From: Marinobacter xestospongiae
GTDB lineage: Bacteria; Pseudomonadota; Gammaproteobacteria; Pseudomonadales; Oleiphilaceae
Assembly (NCBI RefSeq): GCF_023156385.1
Contig: NZ_JAKZAK010000009.1
Span: forward strand, 62,001 to 126,000
Direction of reading: 5' to 3'
Length of the DNA stretch: 64,000 bases
Positions 1 to 7,882 of this stretch are shown here, in pieces (the first letter of the stretch is position 1; each line of letters begins with the position of its first letter). The position numbers were made by a program, and so were the translations under genes. Below the pieces are notes generated by a model. It saw only the letters and a list, made by a program, of their open reading frames with translations. It did not search any database and was not told the DNA's origin.

Positions 1-1
1 C

Positions 2-736
2 AAACTGCGGCTGCGCCCGGGCCAGACGGTGGTTGAGGCCGGCTGTGGCTGGGGTGGACTGGCCCGCTACATGGCCCGCCACCACGGCGTCACCGTGCAC
101 GCCTACAACATCTCCCGGGAGCAGGTGGCCTTTGCCCGCGCCGAGGCGGAACGTCAGGGCCTCAGTGACCGCATCCAGTACATTGAGGACGACTACCGCA
201 CCATCCACGGCCAATACGACGCCTTCGTTTCCGTGGGCATGCTGGAGCACGTTGGTAAAGACCATTACCCCACCCTGGCAGCGCTGATTCGACGGACACT
301 CAAACCCGATGGGCTGGCGCTGCTGCACAGCATCGGCCGCAACCGGCCCATGCTGATGAATTCCTGGATCGAGAAACGCATCTTCCCGGGGGCCTACCCC
401 CCCAGTATCGGCGAGCTGGTTTCGATCTGCGAAGACGGTCACTTCTCGGTGCTCGATGTGGAAAACCTGAGGCTGCATTACGCCCAGACCCTGCGTCACT
501 GGCTGCAACGCTTCGAGGCCCACCAGGACACCATCCGTGAGCTGTACGACGATCACTTCAGCCGCGCCTGGCGGCTCTACCTCGCCGGGTCCATCGCTGC
601 CTTTGAGGTTGGGTCACTGCAACTGTTTCAGGTGGTGTTCAGCCACGGCGACAACAACCAACTGCCGCATAGCCGGGCAGACCTGTACCAGCGATCAGCA
701 GCGCCGGAGGCCGGAGCATGGACTACTACGACCTGA
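2..736 (+). CDS. CFA-synthase-like SAM-dependent methyltransferase (5' partial)
   Basis: The reading frame is open from the left edge, so the N-terminus is outside the window and 244 residues remain. It has the SAM-binding glycine motif VEAGCGWGGLARYMA, then YNISREQ and the VSVGMLEHVG block typical of the cyclopropane-fatty-acyl-phospholipid synthase (CFAS) family. Known members transfer a methylene or methyl group from S-adenosylmethionine to unsaturated acyl chains of membrane phospholipids. The C-terminal helical part, with a LRLHYAQTLRHW stretch, also fits CFAS. The end overlaps the next gene by 19 bases, so the two are probably translationally coupled and work on the same lipid. The exact product (cyclopropane, methyl-branched or other modified fatty acid) cannot be read from the sequence. 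Confidence 0.88.
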   Translation, partial: KLRLRPGQTVVEAGCGWGGLARYMARHHGVTVHAYNISREQVAFARAEAERQGLSDRIQYIEDDYRTIHGQYDAFVSVGMLEHVGKDHYPTLAALIRRTLKPDGLALLHSIGRNRPMLMNSWIEKRIFPGAYPPSIGELVSICEDGHFSVLDVENLRLHYAQTLRHWLQRFEAHQDTIRELYDDHFSRAWRLYLAGSIAAFEVGSLQLFQVVFSHGDNNQLPHSRADLYQRSAAPEAGAWTTTT

Positions 737-1851
737 TCATCGTCGGTGCCGGTCCCGCCGGTTCCACCCTGGCCTGGGCACTGAAGAACAGCGGAAAACG
801 GGTGCTGGTGCTGGACAAACAGCCCTTCCCCCGGGACAAAACCTGCGCCGGCTGGGTCACCCCAGTGGTCCTCGACAGCCTGGAGATTGACCCGGAGGAC
901 TATCGTGCGCAGCACACCCTGCAGCCCATCCGTCGCTTCCGCATCGGCATGATGGGGCAGCCCGCCGTGGAGAACGATCACGGTGACGTGGTGAGTTATG
1001 GCATCCGTCGCTGCGAGTTCGATCACTACCTGCTGTCCCGGGTGGACGCCGACTGCAAGCTGGATACTGCCGTCACCAGCCTGCAACGGGACGACCGCCA
1101 CTGGCTGGTCAACGAGCGCTGGCGCACCCCGTTGCTGGTGGGTGCCGGCGGCCACTTCTGCCCGGTGGCGCGGTTGCTGGGGGATGGCCCGGGACGTCAT
1201 GAAACGGTGGTGGCAGCGAAGGAAGTGGAGTTTCAGCTCAGCCCGCAACAGGCCGAAGACTGCGCGGCCCGGGGCGACACCCCGGAACTGTGGTTCTGTC
1301 GTGACCTCAAAGGCTATGCCTGGATCTTCCGCAAAGGTCGTTATCTCAACATCGGCCTGGGCCGGGAGGACAACCACAAACTCAGCGAACATCTGGCCCG
1401 GTTTGTCGCCGACATGCAGGCCGATGGACGCATTCCCGCCGACCTGCCCGGCCGCTTCAAGGGCCACGCCTACCTGCTCTACGACCACGCCGAACGGCCG
1501 CTGCTGGACGACGGCGTGCTGCTGGTGGGCGACGCTGCCGGCCTGGCCTACACCCAGAGTGGCGAGGGCATCCGCCCGGCGGTGGAATCGTCACTGCTGG
1601 CCGCCGAGGTGCTGCGACTGGCACCGGACGCCTCCGCCCGCTCCCTGCAACCCTACGGCGAGGCCATTGCTGAACGCTTCGGCACCCGCTCCCTGCAACG
1701 GCACGACGGCTGGCAGCTGCCCGACTGGGTTCGCACCTCCCTCGCTGGCAGGTTGATGCGCTCGCACTGGTTCACCCGCAAGGTGGTGACCGAGAAATGG
1801 TTCCTCCACCAGCAGGTCCCGCCGCTGGCCCTGGCGAGCCAGGGCCGGTAA
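718..1851 (+). CDS. FAD-dependent oxidoreductase, geranylgeranyl-reductase-like
   Basis: This is a 377-residue flavoprotein. The N-terminal Rossmann motif DLIIVGAGPAGSTLAWAL binds FAD. A second conserved segment, GVLLVGDAAGLAYTQSGEGI near residue 265, matches the GD motif of the p-hydroxybenzoate hydroxylase / geranylgeranyl reductase superfamily. The PFPRDKTCAGW segment near residue 40 is also typical of the geranylgeranyl-reductase branch. The substrate is unknown. The ATG lies inside the end of the preceding CFAS-like methyltransferase gene, so the pair is probably co-translated. A methyltransferase plus a flavin reductase could install and then reduce or otherwise alter a modified fatty-acyl chain, but this is inference. 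It could also act on an isoprenoid lipid. Confidence 0.8.
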   Translation: MDYYDLIIVGAGPAGSTLAWALKNSGKRVLVLDKQPFPRDKTCAGWVTPVVLDSLEIDPEDYRAQHTLQPIRRFRIGMMGQPAVENDHGDVVSYGIRRCEFDHYLLSRVDADCKLDTAVTSLQRDDRHWLVNERWRTPLLVGAGGHFCPVARLLGDGPGRHETVVAAKEVEFQLSPQQAEDCAARGDTPELWFCRDLKGYAWIFRKGRYLNIGLGREDNHKLSEHLARFVADMQADGRIPADLPGRFKGHAYLLYDHAERPLLDDGVLLVGDAAGLAYTQSGEGIRPAVESSLLAAEVLRLAPDASARSLQPYGEAIAERFGTRSLQRHDGWQLPDWVRTSLAGRLMRSHWFTRKVVTEKWFLHQQVPPLALASQGR

Positions 1852-1872
1852 CAGCCGCTGCCAGTGCAAATG

Positions 1873-1904
1873 CAAAAAGCCGGGCCTCCTGACTGGAGCC
1901 CGGC
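1873..1904 (-). terminator. Intrinsic terminator of the porin gene
   Basis: GCCGGGC (1879-1885) and GCCCGGC (1898-1904) form a GC-rich hairpin, with further pairing inside the loop. Five A residues at 1874-1878 become the U-tract on the minus strand. It lies just past the porin stop and between convergent genes. Confidence 0.75.
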
Positions 1905-1930
1905 GAACGAGTTAACTCAACAGCCTGGAG

Positions 1931-2926
1931 TTACATTGAGAATTTGTGCTCGAAACCAATTCCGAAGGTGGAATCTTCCAGGTCGCCCTTGTCTTCCTCA
2001 ACTTGGGAGAAGTAGCCAAACACCTTGCTGTTCTTCGCCAGTTTGTAGTCTGCGCCCACCGCCATCAGAGTAACTTCGTCGTCGCTCTGGTCGAGGTCAT
2101 TGAGGCCGTACTGGGCCTTCAGCTTCCAGCGATCCAGCTTCACGGCAGCACTCAGCAGGAAGGCATTGTCTTCGTAACTGACGCCCTCAACCTCATCGGA
2201 AGTTTCGGACATCTGGTACATCGCACCAATCTCGAAGATGTCCAGCTTGGCCTTGGCGCCCAGGCGCAGGGTATCGGCCTTGGCATCGTCGCCGAGGTCG
2301 AAGATCTCGGTTTCCATTTCTGAATCGTAGGCGATGGCGGCGTAGATCATATCGGTCTCATAGACCAGGGAACCGGAGAAGGCATCCGCCGGGCCGTCGT
2401 CTTCACCGCCGGCGTCTTCACCCGGAACAAACGCAAAGTTCAGTTGCAGGGCATCGGCAAAGGTGGGGGTGGAGTACTGGACAATATCGCTGACCCGCTC
2501 ATCGCCACCCATCACATGCTTGAGATCGCCGCCGAGGTCGCCGAACTGGTCAATCTTGCCCTGGGAGGCTTTCAGTGGCGTATCGAACTTACCGGCAATC
2601 AGGGTACCGGCGCTGGCGTGGGCGAAACCGCCGTAGATGTTGCGCTGGGCGAAGGTCTGGCCCTTCTTGTCGCCGTCGTCCACGGAGATCTCAAACTCGG
2701 CCTTGTAGATTGCCTCCAGGTTGTTGACGTCCAGATCCAGCGCGCCTTTGACACCGAGGCGGGAGGCGTTGCTGTTCAGCTCCCAGGCATCATCGGTGCC
2801 ATTGTCGGCGTTTTCGTAGGACACGTTGACCTTGCCGTAGACGGTAGGTCCCTTGTCAGCCAGGGCAACGGAAGGCAACGCAACCAGGGAACCGATGGCC
2901 AGGGCGAGCAACTGCTTTTTCATCAA
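1931..2926 (-). CDS. Gram-negative general porin
   Basis: This is a 331-residue outer-membrane porin. It starts with a signal peptide (MMKKQLLALAIGSLVALPSVALA, cleaved after ALA), followed by the porin opening KGPTVYGKVNVSYENAD. The rest is alternating beta strands with acidic loops, and it ends in GIGFEHKFSM, close to the usual C-terminal aromatic signature for outer-membrane insertion. It resembles the Porin_4 / OmpC-like trimeric porins of Gammaproteobacteria that let small hydrophilic solutes diffuse. The many Asp and Glu residues suggest an acidic, possibly cation-preferring pore or a marine/halotolerant host, which is inference. The gene stands alone with its own terminator downstream and two inverted repeats upstream. 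Confidence 0.9.
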   Translation of the reverse strand: MMKKQLLALAIGSLVALPSVALADKGPTVYGKVNVSYENADNGTDDAWELNSNASRLGVKGALDLDVNNLEAIYKAEFEISVDDGDKKGQTFAQRNIYGGFAHASAGTLIAGKFDTPLKASQGKIDQFGDLGGDLKHVMGGDERVSDIVQYSTPTFADALQLNFAFVPGEDAGGEDDGPADAFSGSLVYETDMIYAAIAYDSEMETEIFDLGDDAKADTLRLGAKAKLDIFEIGAMYQMSETSDEVEGVSYEDNAFLLSAAVKLDRWKLKAQYGLNDLDQSDDEVTLMAVGADYKLAKNSKVFGYFSQVEEDKGDLEDSTFGIGFEHKFSM

Positions 2927-2999
2927 TCTGTCTCCAATGTTGGGCTCATGTATACGAGTGAGCCCAATATGGAGCGGCCAGATGACTGAGCGGTGAAGA

Positions 3000-3060
3000 A
3001 TTCCTTTCAGGAATATTAATTAACCAAATCAAAACTAACCGATATAAATGCTAATCGGTT
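3000..3060 (-). promoter_or_regulatory. Two inverted repeats upstream of the porin
   Basis: The AT-rich region upstream of the porin holds ATTCCT-TTC-AGGAAT at 3000-3014 and AACCGAT-N10-ATCGGTT at 3037-3060. Both are perfect dyads, 74 to 134 bases upstream of the start, a plausible place for regulator binding. No regulator is assigned. Confidence 0.35.
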
Positions 3061-3118
3061 CAAAGTCATCTTTACCGATCTGGGGAGCCATGGCTTAGAC
3101 GGTTACTGGAATAAGAAA

Positions 3119-3144
3119 CGGCCATCGCCGCGAGACGATGGCCG
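3119..3144 (-). terminator. Hairpin downstream of the choice-of-anchor I gene
   Basis: CGGCCATCG (3119-3127) pairs perfectly with CGATGGCCG (3136-3144). On the minus strand the stem is followed by a short U-rich stretch. It lies 45 bases past the stop of the 3190-4890 gene. Confidence 0.55.
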
Positions 3145-3189
3145 TGATACTCAGACAGGGCCGGAACATCCGGCCAGGTCAGCAGGGCT

Positions 3190-4890
3190 TTACTCGTCCG
3201 CCACCTCGCTGACGGCGATGGCGTACAGGGTGGTGCTGCCACTCACCTCGTTGCCCACTGCCAGCAGCGGTGCCCCGGTGGGGCTGTCAGCCGCGCTGAT
3301 AAACGCCAGCCCTTCTGGGCCCAGGTCACCCGCCATGCCGACCTGCAGGTCAGCCTCGGACACGCTGAAGTCACGGTTGTTGAGGTACTGAACAAAGGTT
3401 GGCGCCTGGGGCGTGCTGATGTCATACACCATAATGCCACCAACCCGCTCCAGACCGATGAAAGCGAAGGTCTGGCCATTGATCTGGCCAACGGTCACCC
3501 CTTCAGGCTCCGGCCCCTTGTCGTCGGAGCGGTTGTCGAAGTTGTTGTCATCGTTGGTGGCATTGAAGAACGCCGGCAACTGCTCGGCGGTGATGGTTTC
3601 AAAGGCACTGCCGCTGTCGAACACCAGTTCGCCGCTGGCGGACCAGATCGAGAACGAGCGGGCGCCGTAGGCGTACAGGGTATCGAACTCACAGTCGGCT
3701 TCGGCAGCGTCTTTATAGTTGCCGGCTCCAGCGCCATAGGGATCACAATCGTTGCTGATGCCCTGGGTCCAGGTGGTTTTGAGGCGGCCCAACTGGTGAT
3801 CTTCCTGCAGCCCGGCAAGGTCGGCAAACGCCCCGTCGGCCAGGGTCAGATCCTTGATACGCAACTCTTCACTGAAGCCGTCGTAATCCCGGGCATCGCC
3901 TTCGTTGGCAGTAACGTAGTAGGTTTGCCCCGCCACCGCGTAGGCAGCGATGGCGTCCGGCTGATACATCCCCAGGACCGGCCAGTTGGCCAGGCGAACC
4001 GCGCCGTCCTCGTTCGACGGATCGGCATTAAGGTCGCGGTTGCTGGGGTCGAGCTCGTTGCCGGCCACGCTGTGATCCTTGTAGCCCAGCGGCAGTACCC
4101 GGCTGATGCGGTTCTCGATCAGATCAATCTCGGCCACCGCGTTGTTTTCCTGCAGGGTCACCCAGCCGCTGTCGCCATCCGGTGCCACGGCAATGTATTC
4201 CGGCTCAAAATCCTGGGATGCTGACGCACCGGGACCGAAGATGCGAATCCCCTGGGCCCGGAGCTCCGCTTCCTGGCCGTCGAAGGCCTCGAATCCGGCG
4301 GTGGTCACAGCGGCGGCGGCCACGCCGTTGGTCAGATCGATAATGCTGACCGAGCCCCGGGGATCGTTGCTGTAGTCGTCGCTGGGCTCGCCCTCGTTAG
4401 CCACCAGCACCCGCTGGCCATCGGGCGTAAAGGTCACCATGTCCGGCAATGCGCCCACGGTCACCGCGCCCACCTTATTGAGGTCGGTGGCGTTGTAGAA
4501 CACCACCTGGCCGGCGGCCTGCTTGTCTTCAGCCTCAATCGCCACCGCCACCAGATCACCATGGACCGCAACACTGTTGGCGCTGGCGCCTTCGGCACTG
4601 GCGTCAATGGTTGCCAGCTTACTGGGCATGGCGGGGTCCTGAATGTCCAGCACATCCACTGTGGATGCGGCGGCGTTGATCACGAACAGACGCTGGTGAA
4701 CCGGGTCGTGAGCCACAATCTCGGCAGCGCCTTCATCGAACAAGTTGGTCCGGTAGCTACCCAGAACACTCAGTTCAATGGTGGCCCGGGTGCTCGGGGA
4801 GGTGTCCTTGTCGTCATCGTTACTGCAGGCCGCCAACCCGAACAGGGAGGTCACAATGGCAGCGCTGAGCAGAGTTTTACGTAAGTGCAT
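3190..4890 (-). CDS. Choice-of-anchor I family lipoprotein, phosphatase/esterase-like
   Basis: A 566-residue protein with a lipoprotein signal peptide: LFGLAACSNDDDK puts the lipidated Cys near residue 22. The mature part is a beta-propeller-like domain of the choice-of-anchor I family, seen in VFVINAAASTVDVLDIQDP, RVLVANEGEPSDDYSNDPRG, YYVTANEGDARDYDGF and GPEPEGVTVGQINGQTFAFI. Relatives are often annotated as alkaline-phosphatase-like surface proteins, but catalysis is not established for most of them. The upstream DNA holds an 11-bp-phased series of TGAC-containing heptamers resembling Pho-box half-sites, which fits expression under phosphate starvation and a role in scavenging phosphate from organic esters. 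That role is inferred. Location: periplasm or cell surface. Confidence 0.78.
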   Translation of the reverse strand: MHLRKTLLSAAIVTSLFGLAACSNDDDKDTSPSTRATIELSVLGSYRTNLFDEGAAEIVAHDPVHQRLFVINAAASTVDVLDIQDPAMPSKLATIDASAEGASANSVAVHGDLVAVAIEAEDKQAAGQVVFYNATDLNKVGAVTVGALPDMVTFTPDGQRVLVANEGEPSDDYSNDPRGSVSIIDLTNGVAAAAVTTAGFEAFDGQEAELRAQGIRIFGPGASASQDFEPEYIAVAPDGDSGWVTLQENNAVAEIDLIENRISRVLPLGYKDHSVAGNELDPSNRDLNADPSNEDGAVRLANWPVLGMYQPDAIAAYAVAGQTYYVTANEGDARDYDGFSEELRIKDLTLADGAFADLAGLQEDHQLGRLKTTWTQGISNDCDPYGAGAGNYKDAAEADCEFDTLYAYGARSFSIWSASGELVFDSGSAFETITAEQLPAFFNATNDDNNFDNRSDDKGPEPEGVTVGQINGQTFAFIGLERVGGIMVYDISTPQAPTFVQYLNNRDFSVSEADLQVGMAGDLGPEGLAFISAADSPTGAPLLAVGNEVSGSTTLYAIAVSEVADE

Positions 4891-4946
4891 GGTACGCCTC
4901 TTTCGTTATAGTGAACGTTTGGCGTAGCCAAGGGTGGCGACGAACA

Positions 4947-5019
4947 ATGACCGTTCCGTGTCACTGATATGACGATGGCGTGACGGAAGGAAGGCAAGAG
5001 TGTGACTGGCAGGTGACAG
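4947..5019 (-). promoter_or_regulatory. Phased Pho-box-like array upstream of the phosphatase-like gene
   Basis: Heptamers with a TGAC core recur in one 11-bp phase: ATGACCG at 4947, ATGACGA at 4969, GTGACGG at 4980, GTGACTG at 5002 and GTGACAG at 5013. The positions at 4958 and 4991 are degenerate. Read on the minus strand these are CTGTCAC, CAGTCAC, CCGTCAC, TCGTCAT and CGGTCAT, close to the PhoB half-site CTGTCAT with its normal 4-bp spacers. The array ends 56 bases before the start codon at 4890. Confidence 0.6.
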
Positions 5020-5025
5020 AAACAA

Positions 5026-5051
5026 ATCGGGCCCGCGATTGCGGGCCCGAT
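5026..5051 (-). terminator. Intrinsic terminator of dps
   Basis: A perfect 11-bp stem (ATCGGGCCCGC at 5026-5036 with GCGGGCCCGAT at 5041-5051) and a 4-base loop lie 29 bases past the dps stop. The minus-strand read continues into TTTGTTT. Confidence 0.85.
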
Positions 5052-5080
5052 GGCAACATTTGGCAGACCTACTGGCAGAT

Positions 5081-5554
5081 TTACTGACCCAGGTAGCTGC
5101 GATACATCCAGACGGTCTTCTCCTGCTGGGAGATGTAGTCACTCATCAGCGCCACGGTGCCTTCGTCATCGGCATCGCCGGCCAGCGCCAGCAGATCACG
5201 CTGCTTACCGATCAGCTTGGCGAAGCTCTCGACAATCTGGCCAACTGCGGTCTTGCCGTCGGACACGTCCTTGCTCTCCGCCACCTCGGAGTGCTCGATG
5301 TAGGTGCTGTAGGCATGAGCCGGACGGTGGCCCAGAGTCAGCACCCGCTCGGCGATCTCATCGATCTTCAGCAGCAGGTCATCGTAGAGTTCCTCGAACT
5401 TGGCGTGCAGTTCGAAGAAGTTCTCCCCCTTGATGTTCCAGTGATAGCCACGGACGTTCATGTAGAAAATCTGGTAGTTGGAGAGCAACTCGTTCAGTGC
5501 CTCCGCCAGTTTTTGCGTTTTCGCGGTATCCAAACCAATGATGTTGGTACTCAT
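5081..5554 (-). CDS. dps: Dps-family ferritin-like DNA-protection protein
   Basis: A 157-residue Dps/ferritin-like protein. The start is the ATG at 5554, preceded by AAGGAGAC; a longer upstream frame has no such site. Ferroxidase ligands typical of Dps are present: NVRGYHWNIKGENFFELHAKFEELYDD supplies the conserved His and the downstream Asp/Glu. Dps dodecamers oxidise Fe(II) with hydrogen peroxide, store the iron and shield DNA during starvation and oxidative stress. The N-terminus is short and not Lys-rich, so DNA binding may be weak and it may act mainly in iron detoxification; that is inference. It is a single-gene unit with its own terminator. Confidence 0.95.
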   Translation of the reverse strand: MSTNIIGLDTAKTQKLAEALNELLSNYQIFYMNVRGYHWNIKGENFFELHAKFEELYDDLLLKIDEIAERVLTLGHRPAHAYSTYIEHSEVAESKDVSDGKTAVGQIVESFAKLIGKQRDLLALAGDADDEGTVALMSDYISQQEKTVWMYRSYLGQ

Positions 5555-6010
5555 GGGGTGTCTCCTTGACCAATGGATGTCAGTAAGATCGTAACGCTGG
5601 CCGTGAACCAGGCCATTGGCGATTCCACGTATCACTCAGGCGATGTGAGTGGGTAACCGTCAGCAACGATCAGAATCAGCAATGGGCTGTTTCCCGACTG
5701 CACGACTACTATAGCCACTGCCCTGGCTGTGGGGAAGTTGAGTTCACCAATGCCACCAATAGAGAAAGGCAATTGCATTGCAACCATTAATACATTTTAA
5801 CTTTTCACCATTACCTTCCAACGCCAGTGCCTGTCACTGGTGAATTGGCAACTGTGGCGGCGACGGTCAATCACCGAGTCAAACGCGGCGGCTGTCGATT
5901 GAGCAGGACTATCAAATCCCTAGGAACAATCGAATTAACGAAAAGGAATGATTCCTGTTTACTGACAGCAATCGCCGGCCGTCGCCGGCCCAGAACCTGC
6001 GGAGACGACC
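5555..6010. other. Intergenic region between dps and the DUF2061 gene
   Basis: 456 bases without a supported gene. It holds the divergent promoters of dps (minus) and the DUF2061 gene (plus). Visible structure: a small perfect dyad AGGAAT-G-ATTCCT at 5944-5956 and a short direct repeat, TCGCCGGCC twice, near 5972-5990. I do not recognise a specific operator. Confidence 0.4.
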
Positions 6011-6283
6011 ATGAGCGCCCTGAAACATCTGCTTCATAACCACAGTCACAGCGATCATTCACTGCTTAAAACCATCACCTTTGCCATCACCCACTTCACG
6101 GTGGCGTTCACTGTGGCCTACGTGCTGACGGGGGACATCCTGATCGGTAGCCTGATTGCGATGGTTGAACCGGCCATCAACACCGTGGCCTATTTCTTCC
6201 ATGAGAAGCTGTGGCTGAGACTGGGCGCCGCGCCCGACGACGCGGGTCACCACACCAGCTCGGCCGGCGGGACCCTAGCCTGA
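6011..6283 (+). CDS. DUF2061 small membrane protein
   Basis: A 90-residue protein with a His/Ser-rich N-terminus, then two hydrophobic segments (TITFAITHFTVAFTVAYVL and IGSLIAMVEPAINTVAYFFHEKLW). The pattern around EPAINTVAYFFHEKLW is characteristic of DUF2061 inner-membrane proteins, whose function is unknown. A GGAGACGACC sequence just upstream can serve as ribosome-binding site. It is convergent with ccoG downstream. Confidence 0.8.
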   Translation: MSALKHLLHNHSHSDHSLLKTITFAITHFTVAFTVAYVLTGDILIGSLIAMVEPAINTVAYFFHEKLWLRLGAAPDDAGHHTSSAGGTLA

Positions 6284-6324
6284 GGCCGAAGGACGCTGGC
6301 GGGGAAAATCGGGAGGACAAACCG

Positions 6325-6366
6325 CCCCACACGATCCCTCGACGAAGTGACGGGAATCGTGCGGGG
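6325..6366. terminator. Long inverted repeat between the DUF2061 gene and ccoG
   Basis: CCCCACACGAT (6325-6335) and ATCGTGCGGGG (6356-6366) pair over 11 positions with one mismatch, and the arms can extend inward. It sits between convergent genes but lacks a clear U-tract, so terminator function is only probable. Confidence 0.4.
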
Positions 6367-6382
6367 CTCTGGTGACCGGTGG

Positions 6383-7777
6383 CTAGAAGGCCGGCCCGGT
6401 AAAGGCGCTGCGGCGCTCGTCGCGATGATCGGGGTTGTCCAGATCCGCCACCACAAAGTGAACGTCGCTGCTGACATCGTCCAGGGATTCCGGCGGTGCC
6501 GATACCACCACCGCCAGCTCCCGGGTCTCACCACCATCGAGGGTCAGCGTCTCGGGCGCTTCCAGGGTCAGGCCATCCAGCCCGATGGCGGAGAGTTCGA
6601 ACTGGCGGGCTTCCGGCGCCTTGTTGAGCAGCTTGAGACGGTAACTGTTCTCAATCTGGCCAACGTCGTTGTAACGGAACAACGAGCGGTCTTTGGCCAC
6701 TTCCAGCGCCACCATCGGCCGGTTGGCCACACCCCACACCAGCGCACCGATCATGGTGACCAGCACCGCGGCATACCCCACCATGCGTGGACGGAACAGC
6801 CGCATCGGACCGCCGGACAGTTGCCGCTGGCTGGCGTAGCGAATCAGGCCACGGTCGTATCCTATCCGGTCCATAATGGAATCGCAGGCATCGATACAGG
6901 CGGCACAGCCGATGCAATCGATCTGCAGGCCGTCGCGGATATCAATACCGGTGGGACACACCTGCACGCACTGGTAACAGTCAATGCAGTCACCCAGGCC
7001 CTGGCTTGCCGGGCTGACGGTGCGCTTGCGGTGGCCGCGGGGGTCGCCCCGGTTGGCGTCGTAGCTGATCACCAGCGAATCGTCATCAATCATCACCGAC
7101 TGGAAGCGGCCGTACGGGCACATGTGCAGGCACACTTTCTCCCGCAGCCAGCCGGCGTTGATGTAGGTTGCGGCGGTGAAGAAGAACACCCAGAACGCCG
7201 CCGAGGCGCCGGAGGAGAAGGTCAGCAGATCCGCTACCAGGGGCCGGATCGGGGTGAAGTAACCGACAAAGGTCAGCCCGGTAAGCAGACTGATCAGCAG
7301 CCACAGGGTGTGCTTCTGGGACCGCTTCAACACCTTGTTCAGGCTCCAGGGGGCCTGGGCCAGACGCATACGCTGGTTGCGGTCCCCTTCGGTCACCCGC
7401 TCCACCCACAGGAACAGCCAGGTCCACATGCTTTGCGGGCAGCTATAGCCACACCAGATACGCCCGGCGAGCACGGTGATAAAGAACAGGCCAAAGGCGC
7501 AGATCACCAGTCCGGCAGTGAGCAACGTCAGGTCCTGGGGCCAGAAGGTGGCGCCGAAGATATGGAACTGGCGGTTGCTGATGTCCCACAGCACCGCCTG
7601 GCGACCTTCCCAGGTCAGCCAGACGGTGGCGAAGTAGAGGCCAAACAGCAGGGTGCCGCCGGCTATCCGCAGGTTCCGGTAGAAGCCCTTGAAGCTGCGG
7701 GGAAAGATCCCGCTGGGGGCCGCGTCGGACCCACGGTCTTTGACGGGAATGTTGGTTGCGGGAATACGCTCGCTCAT
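6383..7777 (-). CDS. ccoG: Cytochrome c oxidase accessory protein CcoG (FixG/RdxA)
   Basis: A 464-residue membrane ferredoxin-like protein. Several transmembrane helices in the N-terminal half (GTLLFGLYFATVWLTW, LTLLTAGLVICAFGLFFITVLAG) flank CGYSCPQSMW. Two [4Fe-4S] cluster motifs follow near residues 255-295 (CIDCYQCVQVCP and CIGCAACIDACD). The C-terminus is an immunoglobulin-like CcoG domain. In studied bacteria CcoG reduces copper for assembly of cbb3-type cytochrome oxidase, a high-affinity oxidase used at low oxygen. The ccoNOPQ structural genes are not in this window and I found no Fnr box upstream. Confidence 0.95.
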   Translation of the reverse strand: MSERIPATNIPVKDRGSDAAPSGIFPRSFKGFYRNLRIAGGTLLFGLYFATVWLTWEGRQAVLWDISNRQFHIFGATFWPQDLTLLTAGLVICAFGLFFITVLAGRIWCGYSCPQSMWTWLFLWVERVTEGDRNQRMRLAQAPWSLNKVLKRSQKHTLWLLISLLTGLTFVGYFTPIRPLVADLLTFSSGASAAFWVFFFTAATYINAGWLREKVCLHMCPYGRFQSVMIDDDSLVISYDANRGDPRGHRKRTVSPASQGLGDCIDCYQCVQVCPTGIDIRDGLQIDCIGCAACIDACDSIMDRIGYDRGLIRYASQRQLSGGPMRLFRPRMVGYAAVLVTMIGALVWGVANRPMVALEVAKDRSLFRYNDVGQIENSYRLKLLNKAPEARQFELSAIGLDGLTLEAPETLTLDGGETRELAVVVSAPPESLDDVSSDVHFVVADLDNPDHRDERRSAFTGPAF

Positions 7778-7882
7778 CAGAAGACACTCTTGGTTGGTGC
7801 ATGATCACACCTACCAGTGTCCTCTTTGGCGACACCAGGAAACAGATCCAGATCTTTTAAAAAAAAGCGTATCAGATGCAGC

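Noticed and set aside
6347..7804. 485-codon plus-strand frame opposite ccoG
   Set aside because: Antisense shadow of a well-conserved CcoG gene in high-GC DNA; composition is His/Gln-rich without any family signature.
7800..7882. Possible Fnr box before ccoG
   Set aside because: No TTGAT-N4-ATCAA-like site could be found in the gap, although oxygen control of ccoG would be expected.
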